A stretch of DNA of 64,000 nt from Centropus unirufus (taxonomy: Eukaryota; Chordata; Aves; Cuculiformes; Centropidae): the NCBI GenBank assembly GCA_013397695.1, contig VYZI01000049.1, forward strand, positions 2,530,862-2,594,861, in the 5' to 3' direction. This document shows positions 52,936 to 63,568 of this stretch, piece by piece (position 1 is the first letter of the stretch; every line of letters begins with the position of its first letter). Made by a program: the position numbers and the translations under genes. The notes beneath the pieces were generated by a model. It had not been told where the DNA came from, did no database searches, and worked only from the letters and a program-made list of their open reading frames with translations.

Positions 52936-55900
52936 GTGCTTGTGCCTCTGATACACAAATGTGTGTGAGATATTGAAGAACAAACTTTTGCTACTTGCTT
53001 TATCCTTCTTTGATCTTGGAGCATCTGACTTGACAGGGTTTCAGATAATTTGTTTTATATGGGATAAAGACAACAACTAAGCTATTATTTCTGGTGATTG
53101 TGCTTGTCTTCCTGAATGCTTTGATAGCAGGAAAATTCTTTCAAGTAATACAAGGAAATGGCTAATGCTTTCCTGTGTGCATGTCATGTCATGTTAAACT
53201 AACATAAGTTCCATGACATTAGCTTACAGAAGTGAGAAATCACTGATACGGACTTAATTACACAGAACTTCATAAACTTTTCTGATTTGGGATGCCAAAT
53301 GTATTGTTTCTTAGGACAGAAGAGATACATACTCAAGGCAAGTGTCAGAAAGGTCTAAACAGTCAAACAGGCACACAAAATATAATGTGACTTTCCAGTA
53401 ATTATACTAATTTAAATAATTCTCAAATATACAGGTTGAGAAGGTAGTAACAGTGAATCTCACTGATCTCTCTTAATGAAGTTTCCAGAAGTCAGAAGTA
53501 AGTCCTTATTCATGTTTTGAGGAGGAAAGGACTGCCAATATTTCAAGAGCTTAGTAAAGCTCTCCACACTTCTCTGCAAATTCCATGACAGATGTTATTA
53601 AGTTCTTCCTGGAGGACTTGTGTACATTGAGAATGAAATACTGGTGCAGGGCCATTGAATATGGAAATTTCTGGATCTACTGGTACTAAGTCACATGCAG
53701 ATAGGCAAGCTGAAACCATGCAGCGCAGGGTATTGTCAAAAAAACAATGACAGGGAACAATGATTTTTGTCTTACTTCTGAAAAAAAAATCACTTATTTC
53801 TGTTCTCAGAAGTGTTTCTATAACAACACAAAGAGCTTTATGCATAAGAACTCTGCTTTCATAGTCGAAGGACCACTCCTGGATCAGGACTGTTTTTGAC
53901 AAAATAAAAAGCAAATGTTTCATCATCAAACATTAATGGCTTAGAATTGTGTAGACAGATATATCTTGTTTCATAAGTATTTTATTGAAGAATTAAGGTG
54001 CTAAAATGGAAGGATGCCACAGGCTGAGACATAAGCAGTACCATCAGAGACGAGGAACAGGCTTCAGTAAAGGACAAATAGAGATGGACTGTGAGGATGT
54101 CACATTCAGGGTTGAGAAGATTAAGGTCAGAGACTTCACTAGCTAATGTCAGGGACTCCAAAGTATTAGTTGGACCTGAGAGAAAGAAAAAGGTAGAGCT
54201 AGAAACATTTCAAGTGGTGGGCAAAATGGGTCCTGTCTGAGAAGGAAGAAAAACAGTTCAGGAGGAAAGTTCTGGGACACAGCAAAAAGGAACTGTCTGG
54301 ATTGCCTTACATATGTAATTGGTAGGGTACTCCACAGATCAAGTTCATGTGAGAGTCTTCAGCAAGCGTGAATTACAAAGCCTTTACTCTCAAAGAAATT
54401 CATTATGGCCATCTGGGGAACCAGTTATACCTTACTTAGGCATAAGCAAGGTTTAGCTGTAATCAGACATATTCTCAAGAGGACTTCTTTTGGGGTGTAC
54501 TTGTTCATTGTTTTGTTCATTTTGTTTATGAAAACACAAGTTGCTTGTATGGGAAATGCTCAAAGCATTTCAATACTCAATGGTCTATAGTTGACATATG
54601 AGTATATAATCATGCAATTTAATGTTAATTATATCATAAGAATCAAAATATTATACAATTACGATAACATTATATGGTTAGAGGAAAAAGACATTTTCTA
54701 AAGCCTTAAACATATGATAATGTAAAAAGGATACTAGTTGAAATTATTTGAAAAATACATTGAGGGCTGAAAGGTAGGATAAGGCTGGCAAACCAGTACA
54801 AGGAGACAGGATTCATAGTGCAGGGACTGCTAAACAGTGAATCACAACTGACGTATTACCAAATAATTTATGGCATGGATGCCTGGCTTACTGGAAAAAA
54901 AACGCATTAAGACAATTTACTTCCTACCCAACTCTGAAACCTGATGAAAGCAGTTCTATATTAACACCCAGCCACAGTAGCCCTCTGAAGACATTCCAGA
55001 AGCACAAGACCACTGGAGTGCCGTAACATTTGTAAGCTGCAGAGGGGATCACAAGTTAGTGGCTTCCTTTGAGGATAATTAATGTATCTGAAAGATGAGC
55101 ATCCACAGAAACTCAGGAATGTAAATTAATTCCATTGCAGAAGAATAATTAGAAACTGGTGAATGAAGTATTTAGTGAAACTTCGTGCTGGTAAAAGAGC
55201 ATAAAGCAGTCCACTGGGACAAGGATATATTTTTAGCAACAAATAATTTGACCAGCTTCTTTTTTTTACACTGGTGTTACACATTGGATTTTGTTGATAT
55301 CTGTAAATCTCTTTGAGATCTTCCAATGGAAATAGCTACTCACATTTTTCAAAATATTATAGCAAGTGAAAGTTACAGTGCCAGAGTATATACAATGAAT
55401 CTATGGGAAATCATCATTCTTCCATGTTTCAAGAATTGTTTGACAAGTTTTTAAATTATTTCTCTGGGAACTGTTCTAGTTTAAATGTGTTTATCCTCTG
55501 CCTTTTGTTAGCTCATGTTTGCATTTACTGGTCATTAATAACTGACGAACACGACAGCCTAAGGTACTTGATTCTTTTATGTACTGTAGATAATTCCACA
55601 TTTCAGTCATACATACCATCAACAGCATAGGGAAAAAGGGAATGTGGCCAGAAGCCCAGAAAAAGGCAAGTTGAGTTGGTTTGGGAATTAGCTGGAAGGA
55701 TAATAATCCTGCAAGCCAATATTAATTAAGTAATTTTATGTGCAGTTGAAGAAACTTCTGATACACACTTGGCACCTGGAGACTTTAAAATGTTACAAAA
55801 AATACTTCAATAACTACCAATTGGTTAACAATTGTGATATGAACCAACAATTTATATGGTGCCTCATGCAAACGTTATTCATTTTTACTCAGTGTTATTC

Positions 55901-56934
55901 TGAGACTCCAAAAAGTAATCTAAAGAATTGCTCATCAGACAATCTAGCTGTTTCTGAGATGTTATACAGCCCTTCCTGCCGTTTTTCTCCTGCAGCTTGG
56001 AGGTGCTTACACTAAGGCCTTGGTAAGGCCTCTGAGGACATGCAAAAACATCACAAGTGTAAAACAAGAATTTTGAATGTTCAACAACTAATATCAAAAA
56101 CAGTTTAAAAATAAACTTCCTTTCTGAATTAAATTCATGCCTGTCTTAAACCATTTAAACTGGGTTAAAATAACACTACCTGCTTCCTAGGTAAGTTTCT
56201 TTCATAGCTCGTGATTTGAACAAACCTCTATGTTTCACTTATACAACTTTTCTGACAAGCCATTAAATAGATATGGCAGATAATAAGAGCTACATTGAAA
56301 GGTAAATGTTATATTCCTAGTAACAATTAAGTTTGTTAAACTAGCTGTGTAACTCACCTAGAAGGGCAGTATCTTTCTCTTTAGATCACCCAATTATGTT
56401 AAATGAGGCTATTGGAGTGTCCCATTTGACAATGACTGATCCTACTCCATATATCTGGATTTCTGTTCATTAGTGAGAAAGCTATTCTTCACCTAAGACA
56501 TGGCAGTAGATGTGGATTTAGTTTGATTTCTTTTCTTGTTCAAGTAGCATTCCTTATTCATGCATCTCAGTGCATCAGGCTCCACTCCCATAAAGAAAAT
56601 AACTTTTGTAGGGAGTCATTACACATCTTATTAGATTTATAAAATTGGAAAATTATTTTTTCATTAGTTCACAAAATTATCACTTCTTCAATCACAGTAA
56701 CAAAAGACTATTAACAATGTTTTTTGTTGCGTTAAAAGCAAGTATCCATATCCTGGTTACATGCAAGAACAATAACGTTCTGAAGAAAATCTCAAAAATG
56801 AATTTATGTACTGCTGAAACGTGTTATTTATGGAGGGAATCTGATACACATGTTGACCTGTGTTTTCAAATATTATATCCAGTACTTGATGTTTATAGCT
56901 ATGGAAAAACCTGACTGAAGTGTGTACAAACCAC
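52936..56934. other. Intergenic; nothing seen
   Basis: AT-rich sequence with no recognisable exon, RNA gene or transposon. The 128-codon minus-strand frame at 53543-53929 has no recognisable domain, splice context or promoter and is treated as chance. Confidence 0.65.
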
Positions 56935-56947
56935 TGCCCTCTCCTGG
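56935..56947 (-). promoter_or_regulatory. CTCF-like motif (good match)
   Basis: The + strand TGCCCTCTCCTGG matches the reverse CTCF core YGCCMYCTRSTGG at 12 of 13 positions, so the motif is on the minus strand. It lies about 5.5 kb upstream of the KIF6 start codon, between that promoter and the long intergenic region, where an insulator would be reasonable. Binding is not shown by sequence alone. Confidence 0.4.
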
Positions 56948-57236
56948 GGGTCACAGAACAATGCAAATTTGAACAAAATTAACAGAGCTCCTGATTTAGT
57001 CACAGTATCTCCAGTAAAAGATATACTTGTAGAGTAATAATATTGTAACATGAATAAGGGTTGCTGGTATACATTTTTCTGTCGAAATATCTCCAAAGTC
57101 TTTAAGAATCTCACTTCCTGAAAAAAGGATCCACAGGGTGCAGAGTGCTATTGGCTTTATAACTCACTATTTTGTTTCTAAACTAAAGGTGAAGAATCAA
57201 AATTCTTGACAGTGCTTCCAATAAGACTTTGATTCA

Positions 57237-57390
57237 GTGAGGAAACAAGGAAGGAAACAAGGGAGGGAGGAAGGAAACAAGGGAGGGAGAAAGGAAACAA
57301 GGGAGGAAGGAAGGAAGTAAACAAGGGAGGAAGGAAGTAAACAAGGGAGGAAACAGGGAAACAAGGAAACAAGGAAGGAAACGAAACAAA
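57237..57390. repeat. Purine-only AAGG/AAAC-type minisatellite
   Basis: About 150 bp built of variant units such as GGAAGGAAACAAGGGAGG and GGAAGTAAACAAGGGA, nearly all A and G on the + strand with periodic C and rare T. The reverse strand reads as a low-complexity Pro/Ser/Phe frame (57178-57372), which is not a gene. Polypurine tracts of this type can form triplex DNA. Its right end directly meets the 5' end of the CR1 at 57391. Confidence 0.9.
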
Positions 57391-57705
57391 GAGGTCTACA
57401 GAAAATATGGAGGGGCTCTTTATCAGGGATTGCAGTAGTAGGATTAGGGGTAACCTGGTTTTAACCTGAAAGAGGGGAGATTTACATTAGATATTAGGAA
57501 GAAATTTTTTACTGTGGGGGTGATGAGGCACTAGAACAGGTTGCCCAGAAAAGTCGTGGATGCCCCATCTCTGGAGATGTTCAAGATCAGGTTAAGTGAG
57601 GCTTTGAGCGATCTGACCAAGTGGAAGGTGTCCCTGCCCATGGTGGGGTAGTGTGTGAACCTAAATGATCTTTAAGGTCCCTTCCAACTCAAATGATTCT
57701 ATGAT
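57391..57705 (+). mobile_element. CR1 LINE 3' end, best preserved copy
   Basis: The copy runs colinearly with the avian CR1 3' region. It starts at 'tatggaggggctctttatcagggattgcag', continues 'ctgaaagaggggagatttacattagatattaggaagaaatttttt', 'aggttgcccagaaaagtcgtggatgccccatc', 'gtggaaggtgtccctgcccatgg' and 'gatctttaaggtcccttccaactc', and ends in the terminal GATTCTATGATA. It is 5'-truncated, as is usual for CR1, and clearly younger than the other copies here. The terminal ATTCTATG repeat is a CR1 hallmark. Confidence 0.95.
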
Positions 57706-60700
57706 AATAAGATCTAAGATGCTGGTTTGGACCTTATTAGAGTAGGTACATTGGACTTTCACTCTATTCCTTATGTTTTTTCTGTTCACTATGTTTCCTA
57801 TGATAAAGTTCAGTACAGTACAATTAACTTAAAAAATAGTTTCTTCTATCTTCAGCTTTGTCCAATTAACTTTTCTTCTGTATTCTTCAGTCATACATCA
57901 AAACACGTAGAACACATATTGTTGCTTGTGCTTTTTACTTAGAGTCCTAGAGTCAGTCTTAATTTAAAGATTTCATTTCAAATGCAAAAGAACTGAAACT
58001 CACTGATTTGTTGCATGCTTGAGGATTCGCAAGTGAAGATGTTAAGAAACTCTAAATGACTAAGTACATAATCCATGCCAAGATAGGGATATAACATCAA
58101 CACTAGTTAAATGAACATTTTGTATTTTAATTTAATACAGTGACTCAGACAGGAAGTCTGCCTCTTCACATTGGCAAATAATTGATGTTTGCAACCCCTG
58201 GATACAAACCCTTACCCATTTATAAGATTTCTCAACTGTAGATGTACAACATCAGCATGTGACAAAATCATCCAGCCTTAAATGCATCTTGTGTTTGAGA
58301 CTCAAATGAGCAATAGTAGTTGGCTTATTTTAAACATGGATGTTGAAAAAAGCCCCAAACCAAAGGAAAACTTTTTTTTCCTTTGTTACTTGAAAATAAG
58401 GAGTCTTGTAAAAGGAAAATAAAAGACTGTGAGTACTGTTGCAACGTGCTCGAAGAAACGCTATTTTCCAACATTTCAAGAACACCTCTTGATTTTAGGT
58501 TGCTTAGATATTAGTCTTCTACAAGTCTTTTTTTTTGTTAGTTTGGAAATACTACCTTCCACAGCCATTCAGATGCTGTATGCTTCAGTAACACCGTTCA
58601 GATATCCCACCTATTCATAAATTATATGGTATTCGAAACCAACCTCGGGGAAAACTAGCTACTTTGCAAATGATAGCACATGAACACAGCTGCAGTGATT
58701 TGTGTGTTGTCCTGTTTGTCCCTTGTTTCAAGAGTATGCACATCCATGGAATGGTAAGTAGGAGTATTGGTCTTGGTCTTCTAATGTATTTAGTAGCTTG
58801 GTACTGAAGTGGCTTGGTACTTGGTACCATTTTCTTTAGCTTCACCGCACAAATGGACACACTGGTCAATTTATCCAGGTTTTAGTTTCCTCCTATAAGA
58901 AAAAGGCATGTACCAACTCTGCAACAAAACCTGTTAAGGTCTGGCAGGCCTGGCTGGACTGTATGGTTATATTCATGTTGAATCACCAATGAGCCTGTGT
59001 AAGTACTTATGCATTCTCCTTGTGGCAGCTTCTTGAAATCAGTGTACCCATGAAGAATTATTTCCCTTAGTTTTAGCTGTGCTACACTGCTATGATTATG
59101 ATGCAAACTTGTTCTTAGAGATAGCCTCCTCTTCATATACAACTCCATTTCATTGTAGATAAAAATTTCTTACCTACTTAAGTACTACTCACCCCATCCT
59201 AATTCACTTGCTGATGAGATAAACTGTTATCCTTCTGTATTTTTCATAGTTGCTCACTCTCCTGTGTCTCTTCACTCTCACCCCACTAACATTATATTTC
59301 AGTCTTTTCCATCCAAACAAACACACAGGATAAAAACCCCTCATTTGGTCTGCTACCTTTGATTCCGTTTGCCTCAAAAGTAGTACTCTAATTTCCTCTC
59401 TCTTTTTCTTTTTTTTTTACTTTACCTAGAACATGTAGCTTATTTTTCCACGCTGGCGTTCTCCTTTATATTCTAGAGCTTCCTTCGATATACCTGCTTG
59501 CATCATTCCCTCCACTTTTACTTAATGATTATTGTGAAACTGAGATTCATGTAGGTACTCTTGCCCTTTTGTACTACAAAACTTAATTTTACTCCATGGC
59601 TGTAAGCATCTTCCTTCACATTGTTGTATTTTTTTCCTACCTAGCCCCAGTGCATGAAATGCCTTCTCCCCGACACTCCACACACATACTCGCAGAATGC
59701 TGTTGCTGGTATCATCCTTTCATTTATCATTCTGATTATGCTGCAGGCAATTGTGCCTCTTCCAGTACAGTCCTTGTCCATTCCGAACTACCTTATTCAT
59801 GACTAAATTCCAGGTAGGTTTCTGTCTATGACCACTAGATAGTATCAGCTTAAAGTTATGCTTTCAAACAAATCTTTCCCTGCCTTCTGCTAGTTTTCAA
59901 TCGAAAAAAGCTTTTCACAAAAAAAAAATAAAATTAGAGAATTGTTTTTCTTCAGATCCTTTTTACAGTAATGTCTGTACAACAGCTTGATAGGAGAATC
60001 CTAGTGTCTGACTATTCAGCTAATGTTATCCATGTTATTTCTTTTTATTTTCCTATTATCCTGCGTTGCCTCCACAGCTTCAATTCTAAGATTTATAATA
60101 AATCAATGATGTTGATAACTGTGTTTCAGAATGTTCTGTTAAAGCTGATAGAATTGTAATCCTCTTCAGAGGAGCATATACAAGCCAGTTATACAATTGC
60201 TATAAAATGAGTTATTTTTTTAGAAGAAATTAACTTAAGAATCTAAATTTCTTAACAGTTTTCAGATAAAAATACCTCAAACCCCACGGCCTTTTTTGCC
60301 TTTTCCACTCATGGTCACCTAGCATATCTGCCCCTTGGTCAGGGACAAATCAATAATGGGCTTTGGAAGGTCTCATGACAAAATAGTGAATAGGAAAAAC
60401 TATAATGTTAAAGATAAATGTGTGAGGGAGAGAAAATTGTGGCCTGTTGCAATGAGAGTCCTAAGGATCCCTACATTTCTCCATAGAATTTTGGTTTACT
60501 CTAAAACAAACAATTAAATAAATACATAGACTCATACATTTATGCATCCATGTAAGTCCTCAGGAGGACATTTTAAGATTTATGTCTTCGCTGAGTCTAC
60601 CAAAACTTACTTTTTTAGGAAACATATAAATGCGTCTGGTGAGAATGTCAATGGAATTCTAAGATACTTTCCAAGTGTCACCTTAACATACCTGAAGATG

Positions 60701-62299
60701 TAGTGCTCTTTTCTAAGAAACAGATTTTAACAGTGGCCAAAAAGATGGAAACATTCCCGCTCTTCTTGCTGCTAAAAGCCAAACAAGGCAGTTTACATGA
60801 CTTTACATTTCAATACTGCATACATAAGCAGGAAAAAAAAAAGGCTATAGGGTTTGGGATGATACCTGGAAAATATTAAAATAGCATTACAAAATATTGC
60901 CACAACTTTTTCTCATTTCATTCAAATATAGAAATATAAGTTTCTGTATTACCACATCTTTTAGAAAGAAAGGTTGTACTCTCTCTGGTGGAACTCAAAA
61001 ACATACTCAAAAAATATTATACATAAATTTAGGCCAAGTTTCAGATCTTACGTTATGGTCACTTAAGAAGGGTTTCTGGTCATGTAGAAGATACATATTT
61101 GGCACTAATGTTTCCAGGAGTTGGATGATTAGACAAACTCAGACTTTGGCAGGAGTTTTGGCCCTTCATTCTGCTCAGTTGATCTATGGAAAGATTTTAA
61201 TGTTCTAACTTCTAATCATTATCTCAGCCAAATGGCATGATCACTGCCAAGAATAAGTAAAGTGTATGAAAAGTAGAACTTTGGGGAAAAAGAAGGCAAG
61301 AACATGAAAGTTTGGGCTATTATAAAACTTACAAGGCTGTTTATTTGGAAGCACATTAAGTTGCTAGGTGACATAATGGAGCACATTCCTTGAACTACCA
61401 GCTCCAGTGTATAATAAAGGCTGTAGAAGTTTTTAATCAGAAGAAAACTACAACGGTAAAGACAGACAATTAGTTATGATGTTGTAACTATTAATTCAAA
61501 ATGCAATGGCTGACCTTTCTAAAAATATGTAATTGTCAGATCCTGTAACTCACACAGTCGGATAACAGATGCAAGCCTATAGGTTGCTCATGTTTTGTGG
61601 TGCATTTTCTCAGACACTGGAGCAGAAGAAAGTTTAACACTTCTATGTCTGTGGTTTAACGTAAGTACAAATACTTAACATTCTTCAAATACAAGGTGAT
61701 TTTCCAGGAAGGACAAAAAGATGATCTTAAATATGGCAAACTCAAAGTAAAACCAAAACAAGTACATTATCTGGAATGGCTAGCAGTCACCCTCAGGCTT
61801 CAGGGCTTTCTTCAAAGCTGTAGGAAGTACAAATGCTGAAGACAGTTCTTTTTTGTTTGGTAACACAAAATCAAAAACATATCTTTTCTCTTTTTCTTTT
61901 CCTTTCCCCCTTTTTTTTGTATTTTCTTTTTTTTTTTAGCATGAACTGCAACTCTTTCTTCTAGCAAGCACTGCACATGGTGTATAGACTCACCAAAGTG
62001 GGGATTCGAATCAAGCCCCTGTTCATATGAAAATTAAGTTGTATCATGGGGTAGTGAAGAGGCTGAGGCACATCTTAATCTCTTTTAGCTAGTGCAAGTT
62101 TTCTGTTATTTGGGATTGGGTTTTTTTTTGTTATTTTGTTACTCTTATTATTTTTACAGCTTCACACAAAGGCTGTAAATAAAATAAGCGTTAGTTTGAT
62201 CAATCCTGGGTTGGGTTTTAAATGTGCAGCATAGGTTCTGCCCTTACACATAGCCGTACGTACCCCTTTGACCGTTTATGAGAGGAATTACCAGTAAAG
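57706..62299. other. Intergenic upstream of KIF6; nothing coding seen
   Basis: AT-rich upstream sequence of KIF6 with no recognisable exon, RNA gene or transposon. A pyrimidine-rich low-complexity tract (C/T runs, then T12) occupies about 61883-61940, and shorter T runs occur near 59405 and 62125. The element 'ggggattcgaatcaagcccc' near 61999 looks like a T-arm, but no tRNA is built around it. Confidence 0.65.
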
Positions 62300-62423
62300 C
62301 CCACGCTGGCAGTCACCCCCCCTCGCGGCCCCCTCCTCCTCTTCCAAGCGCCGACGGGGACCCCCGGAGCCGCCCGCCGCAGCGGCCCGGGGGCGGCGGG
62401 GCGGGCCGCGGGCCGTGCCTACC

Positions 62424-62437
62424 GTTGCTAGGCGAGC
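62424..62437 (+). promoter_or_regulatory. RFX/X-box-like site in the KIF6 promoter
   Basis: GTTGCTAGGCGAGC resembles the RFX X-box palindrome GTTGCCATGGCAAC. The left half-site GTTGCY is perfect and the right half is degenerate. It lies 35-48 bp before the KIF6 ATG, the usual place for X-boxes in ciliary genes controlled by RFX/FOXJ1. KIF6 acts in motile, mainly ependymal, cilia, so the site is plausible. Binding is inference. Confidence 0.45.
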
Positions 62438-62471
62438 GGCGCCGCCGGTGCCCCGGGCTCGGCGGGCAGCG

Positions 62472-62537
62472 ATGCTGCAGGAAACGATCCGGGTGTTCGC
62501 GCGGGTGAAGCCGCTGGGGAGGCGGCAGCAGGCGGGG
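62472..62537 (+). CDS. KIF6: KIF6 exon 1, coding part (kinesin motor N-terminus)
   Basis: This encodes residues 1-22 of KIF6, a kinesin-related motor needed for motile cilia of the brain ventricles. The peptide begins MLQETIRVFARVKP, closely matching the KIF6 start, where (I/V)xVFxRVKP is the first beta strand of the kinesin motor domain. The start is the first in-frame ATG, has G at -3, and aligns with the mammalian N-terminus. The exon ends ..CAG GCG GGG before the donor GTAGGA at 62538, in phase 0, which joins in frame to exon 2 at 63459. Residues 15-22 are Arg/Gln/Gly-rich and GC-rich, reflecting the CpG island. Only the first 58 full codons of a protein of about 800 residues lie in this window; the P-loop and switch motifs lie beyond it. 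Confidence 0.93.
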
Positions 62538-63458
62538 GTAGGAGGGGAGGCAGCTGCTGTGCGGGATCGGGGGGGAGTGGGGCGAGCCAGAGGGCGAGCT
62601 GAGGGCTTGCGAGAGGCGCGGGGGGGCGGGCAGCGGCCGCGACCTCCCCTCCAAAAGCCCCTGTCGGCTCCTGAGAGGGAAAGGGCTCCTGCGTGGTGCG
62701 GGGCACAGAGCCACAGCCCTGCGCGGTGCCTTAGGAAGTCGCTAAACCCACCGAGTACCGGAGCTTGGCTGTAGTTATTGGGGGAGGGAGCGAGAAACTT
62801 CTGCGTAGTTGTCAGGGGAAAGCTCCACGGGAGAAACACGGGATGCTGCTCCCTGGGTTTATCCAGTTCAGCGCTGTTCTGGACGTGGGAGAGGAACGTG
62901 CGACTCCCAGTATTTAGCTGTGCTTGTCAGGGGTAATAAAGATAAGGAAAGCGTTCCTCAGAAGTCATGCATTTAGGTCTCTTCGCTGTCTTCTTGTTTC
63001 AAACCATCTCTACTCACCCTGTCATAGCCTTTCCTAATACACTCTTCCAGAGTTTTGGAGGTGTATGCAATGGGGGCTCTGCTTTTTTTTTTTGTTGTTG
63101 TTTTTTAATAACAGCTCAGGTATTAAAGCGATTTGGTAAGCAAGTTATGTCAAAAAGCTTGTGTTTCTGCTTCAAACCTTATCGTGATGTTTACATTGTA
63201 ACAACCGATAGCGTTTGTATGCGCTTGCTCTGTTGGATGTTGAAGGAGCATGGGTCAAGGCCTTTTTGAAGTAGGCAGAACTATTCTGGTTTTCTGTGTT
63301 GTTTTGACATCCTCGTTAGCCATGGTACACAATGAAATATATGTGTATGTGAATATATTCTTCAGGTAGTTATTGGTGCAAAGCTCACGTGTTCGACTCA
63401 GAGTTTATGCTCTTTTATGGGTAAAGTTATTTTCTTCATTCATATCCATGCTTATTAG
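62538..63458 (+). other. KIF6: KIF6 intron 1
   Basis: A 921-bp intron with donor GTAGGA at 62538 and acceptor ..CATGCTTATTAG ending at 63458. The first 100 bp or so continue the CpG island. A T-rich run lies at about 63083-63105. I see no other exon in it; the 100-codon frame at 62967-63269 has no recognisable domain. Confidence 0.88.
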
Positions 63459-63568
63459 ATTTATTCAGTTGATGAAGATGAGAAATCTCTGTCCAGTTTG
63501 GAGATTATCGTGCCACGTGATTTAGCAGATGGGTTCATCAATAATAAACGAGAGAGTTACGAATTCAA
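63459..63568 (+). CDS. KIF6: KIF6 exon 2, coding part (kinesin motor)
   Basis: 110 bases encode residues 23-58 plus two bases of the next codon. The peptide starts IYSVDEDEK, contains SSLEIIVPRDLADGF and INNKRESYEF, and ends at Phe-Lys with the Lys codon split (AA, then donor GTAAGT at 63569; phase 2). These blocks are typical of KIF6 and not of the related KIF9, in which the acidic insert and 'PRDLADGF' differ. The acceptor is ATTAG at 63458, and phase 0 matches exon 1. The motor core (P-loop GQTGSGKT, switch I and II) is expected in exons to the right of the window. Together exons 1 and 2 have no stop or frameshift, so the gene looks intact. Confidence 0.95.

Larger units (their letters stand above)
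62300..62640 (+). promoter_or_regulatory. KIF6: KIF6 CpG-island promoter
   Basis: A sharp GC- and CpG-rich island starts at about 62300, surrounds the KIF6 start codon and extends into intron 1. It contains GC boxes (GGGGCGGG around 62398), no TATA box, and G-run clusters at 62389-62412 and 62531-62590 with the potential to form G-quadruplexes. The transcription start is probably within the 70-150 bp before the ATG; it cannot be fixed from sequence. The long overlapping frames on the minus strand (183, 133 and 92 codons) are GC artefacts. Confidence 0.85.

Noticed and set aside
57178..57372. Pro/Phe/Ser-rich minus-strand frame resembling a low-complexity protein
   Set aside because: It is the complement of the AAGG/AAAC minisatellite.
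61995..62025. T-arm-like GGGGATTCGAATCAAGCCCC, possible tRNA or SINE head
   Set aside because: No acceptor stem, D-arm or anticodon arm can be built around it, and the arm pairing does not have tRNA spacing.
62288..62839. Minus-strand frames of 183, 133 and 92 codons opposite KIF6 exon 1
   Set aside because: GC-rich shadow frames of the KIF6 promoter and exon, with no homology and no support for an antisense protein.
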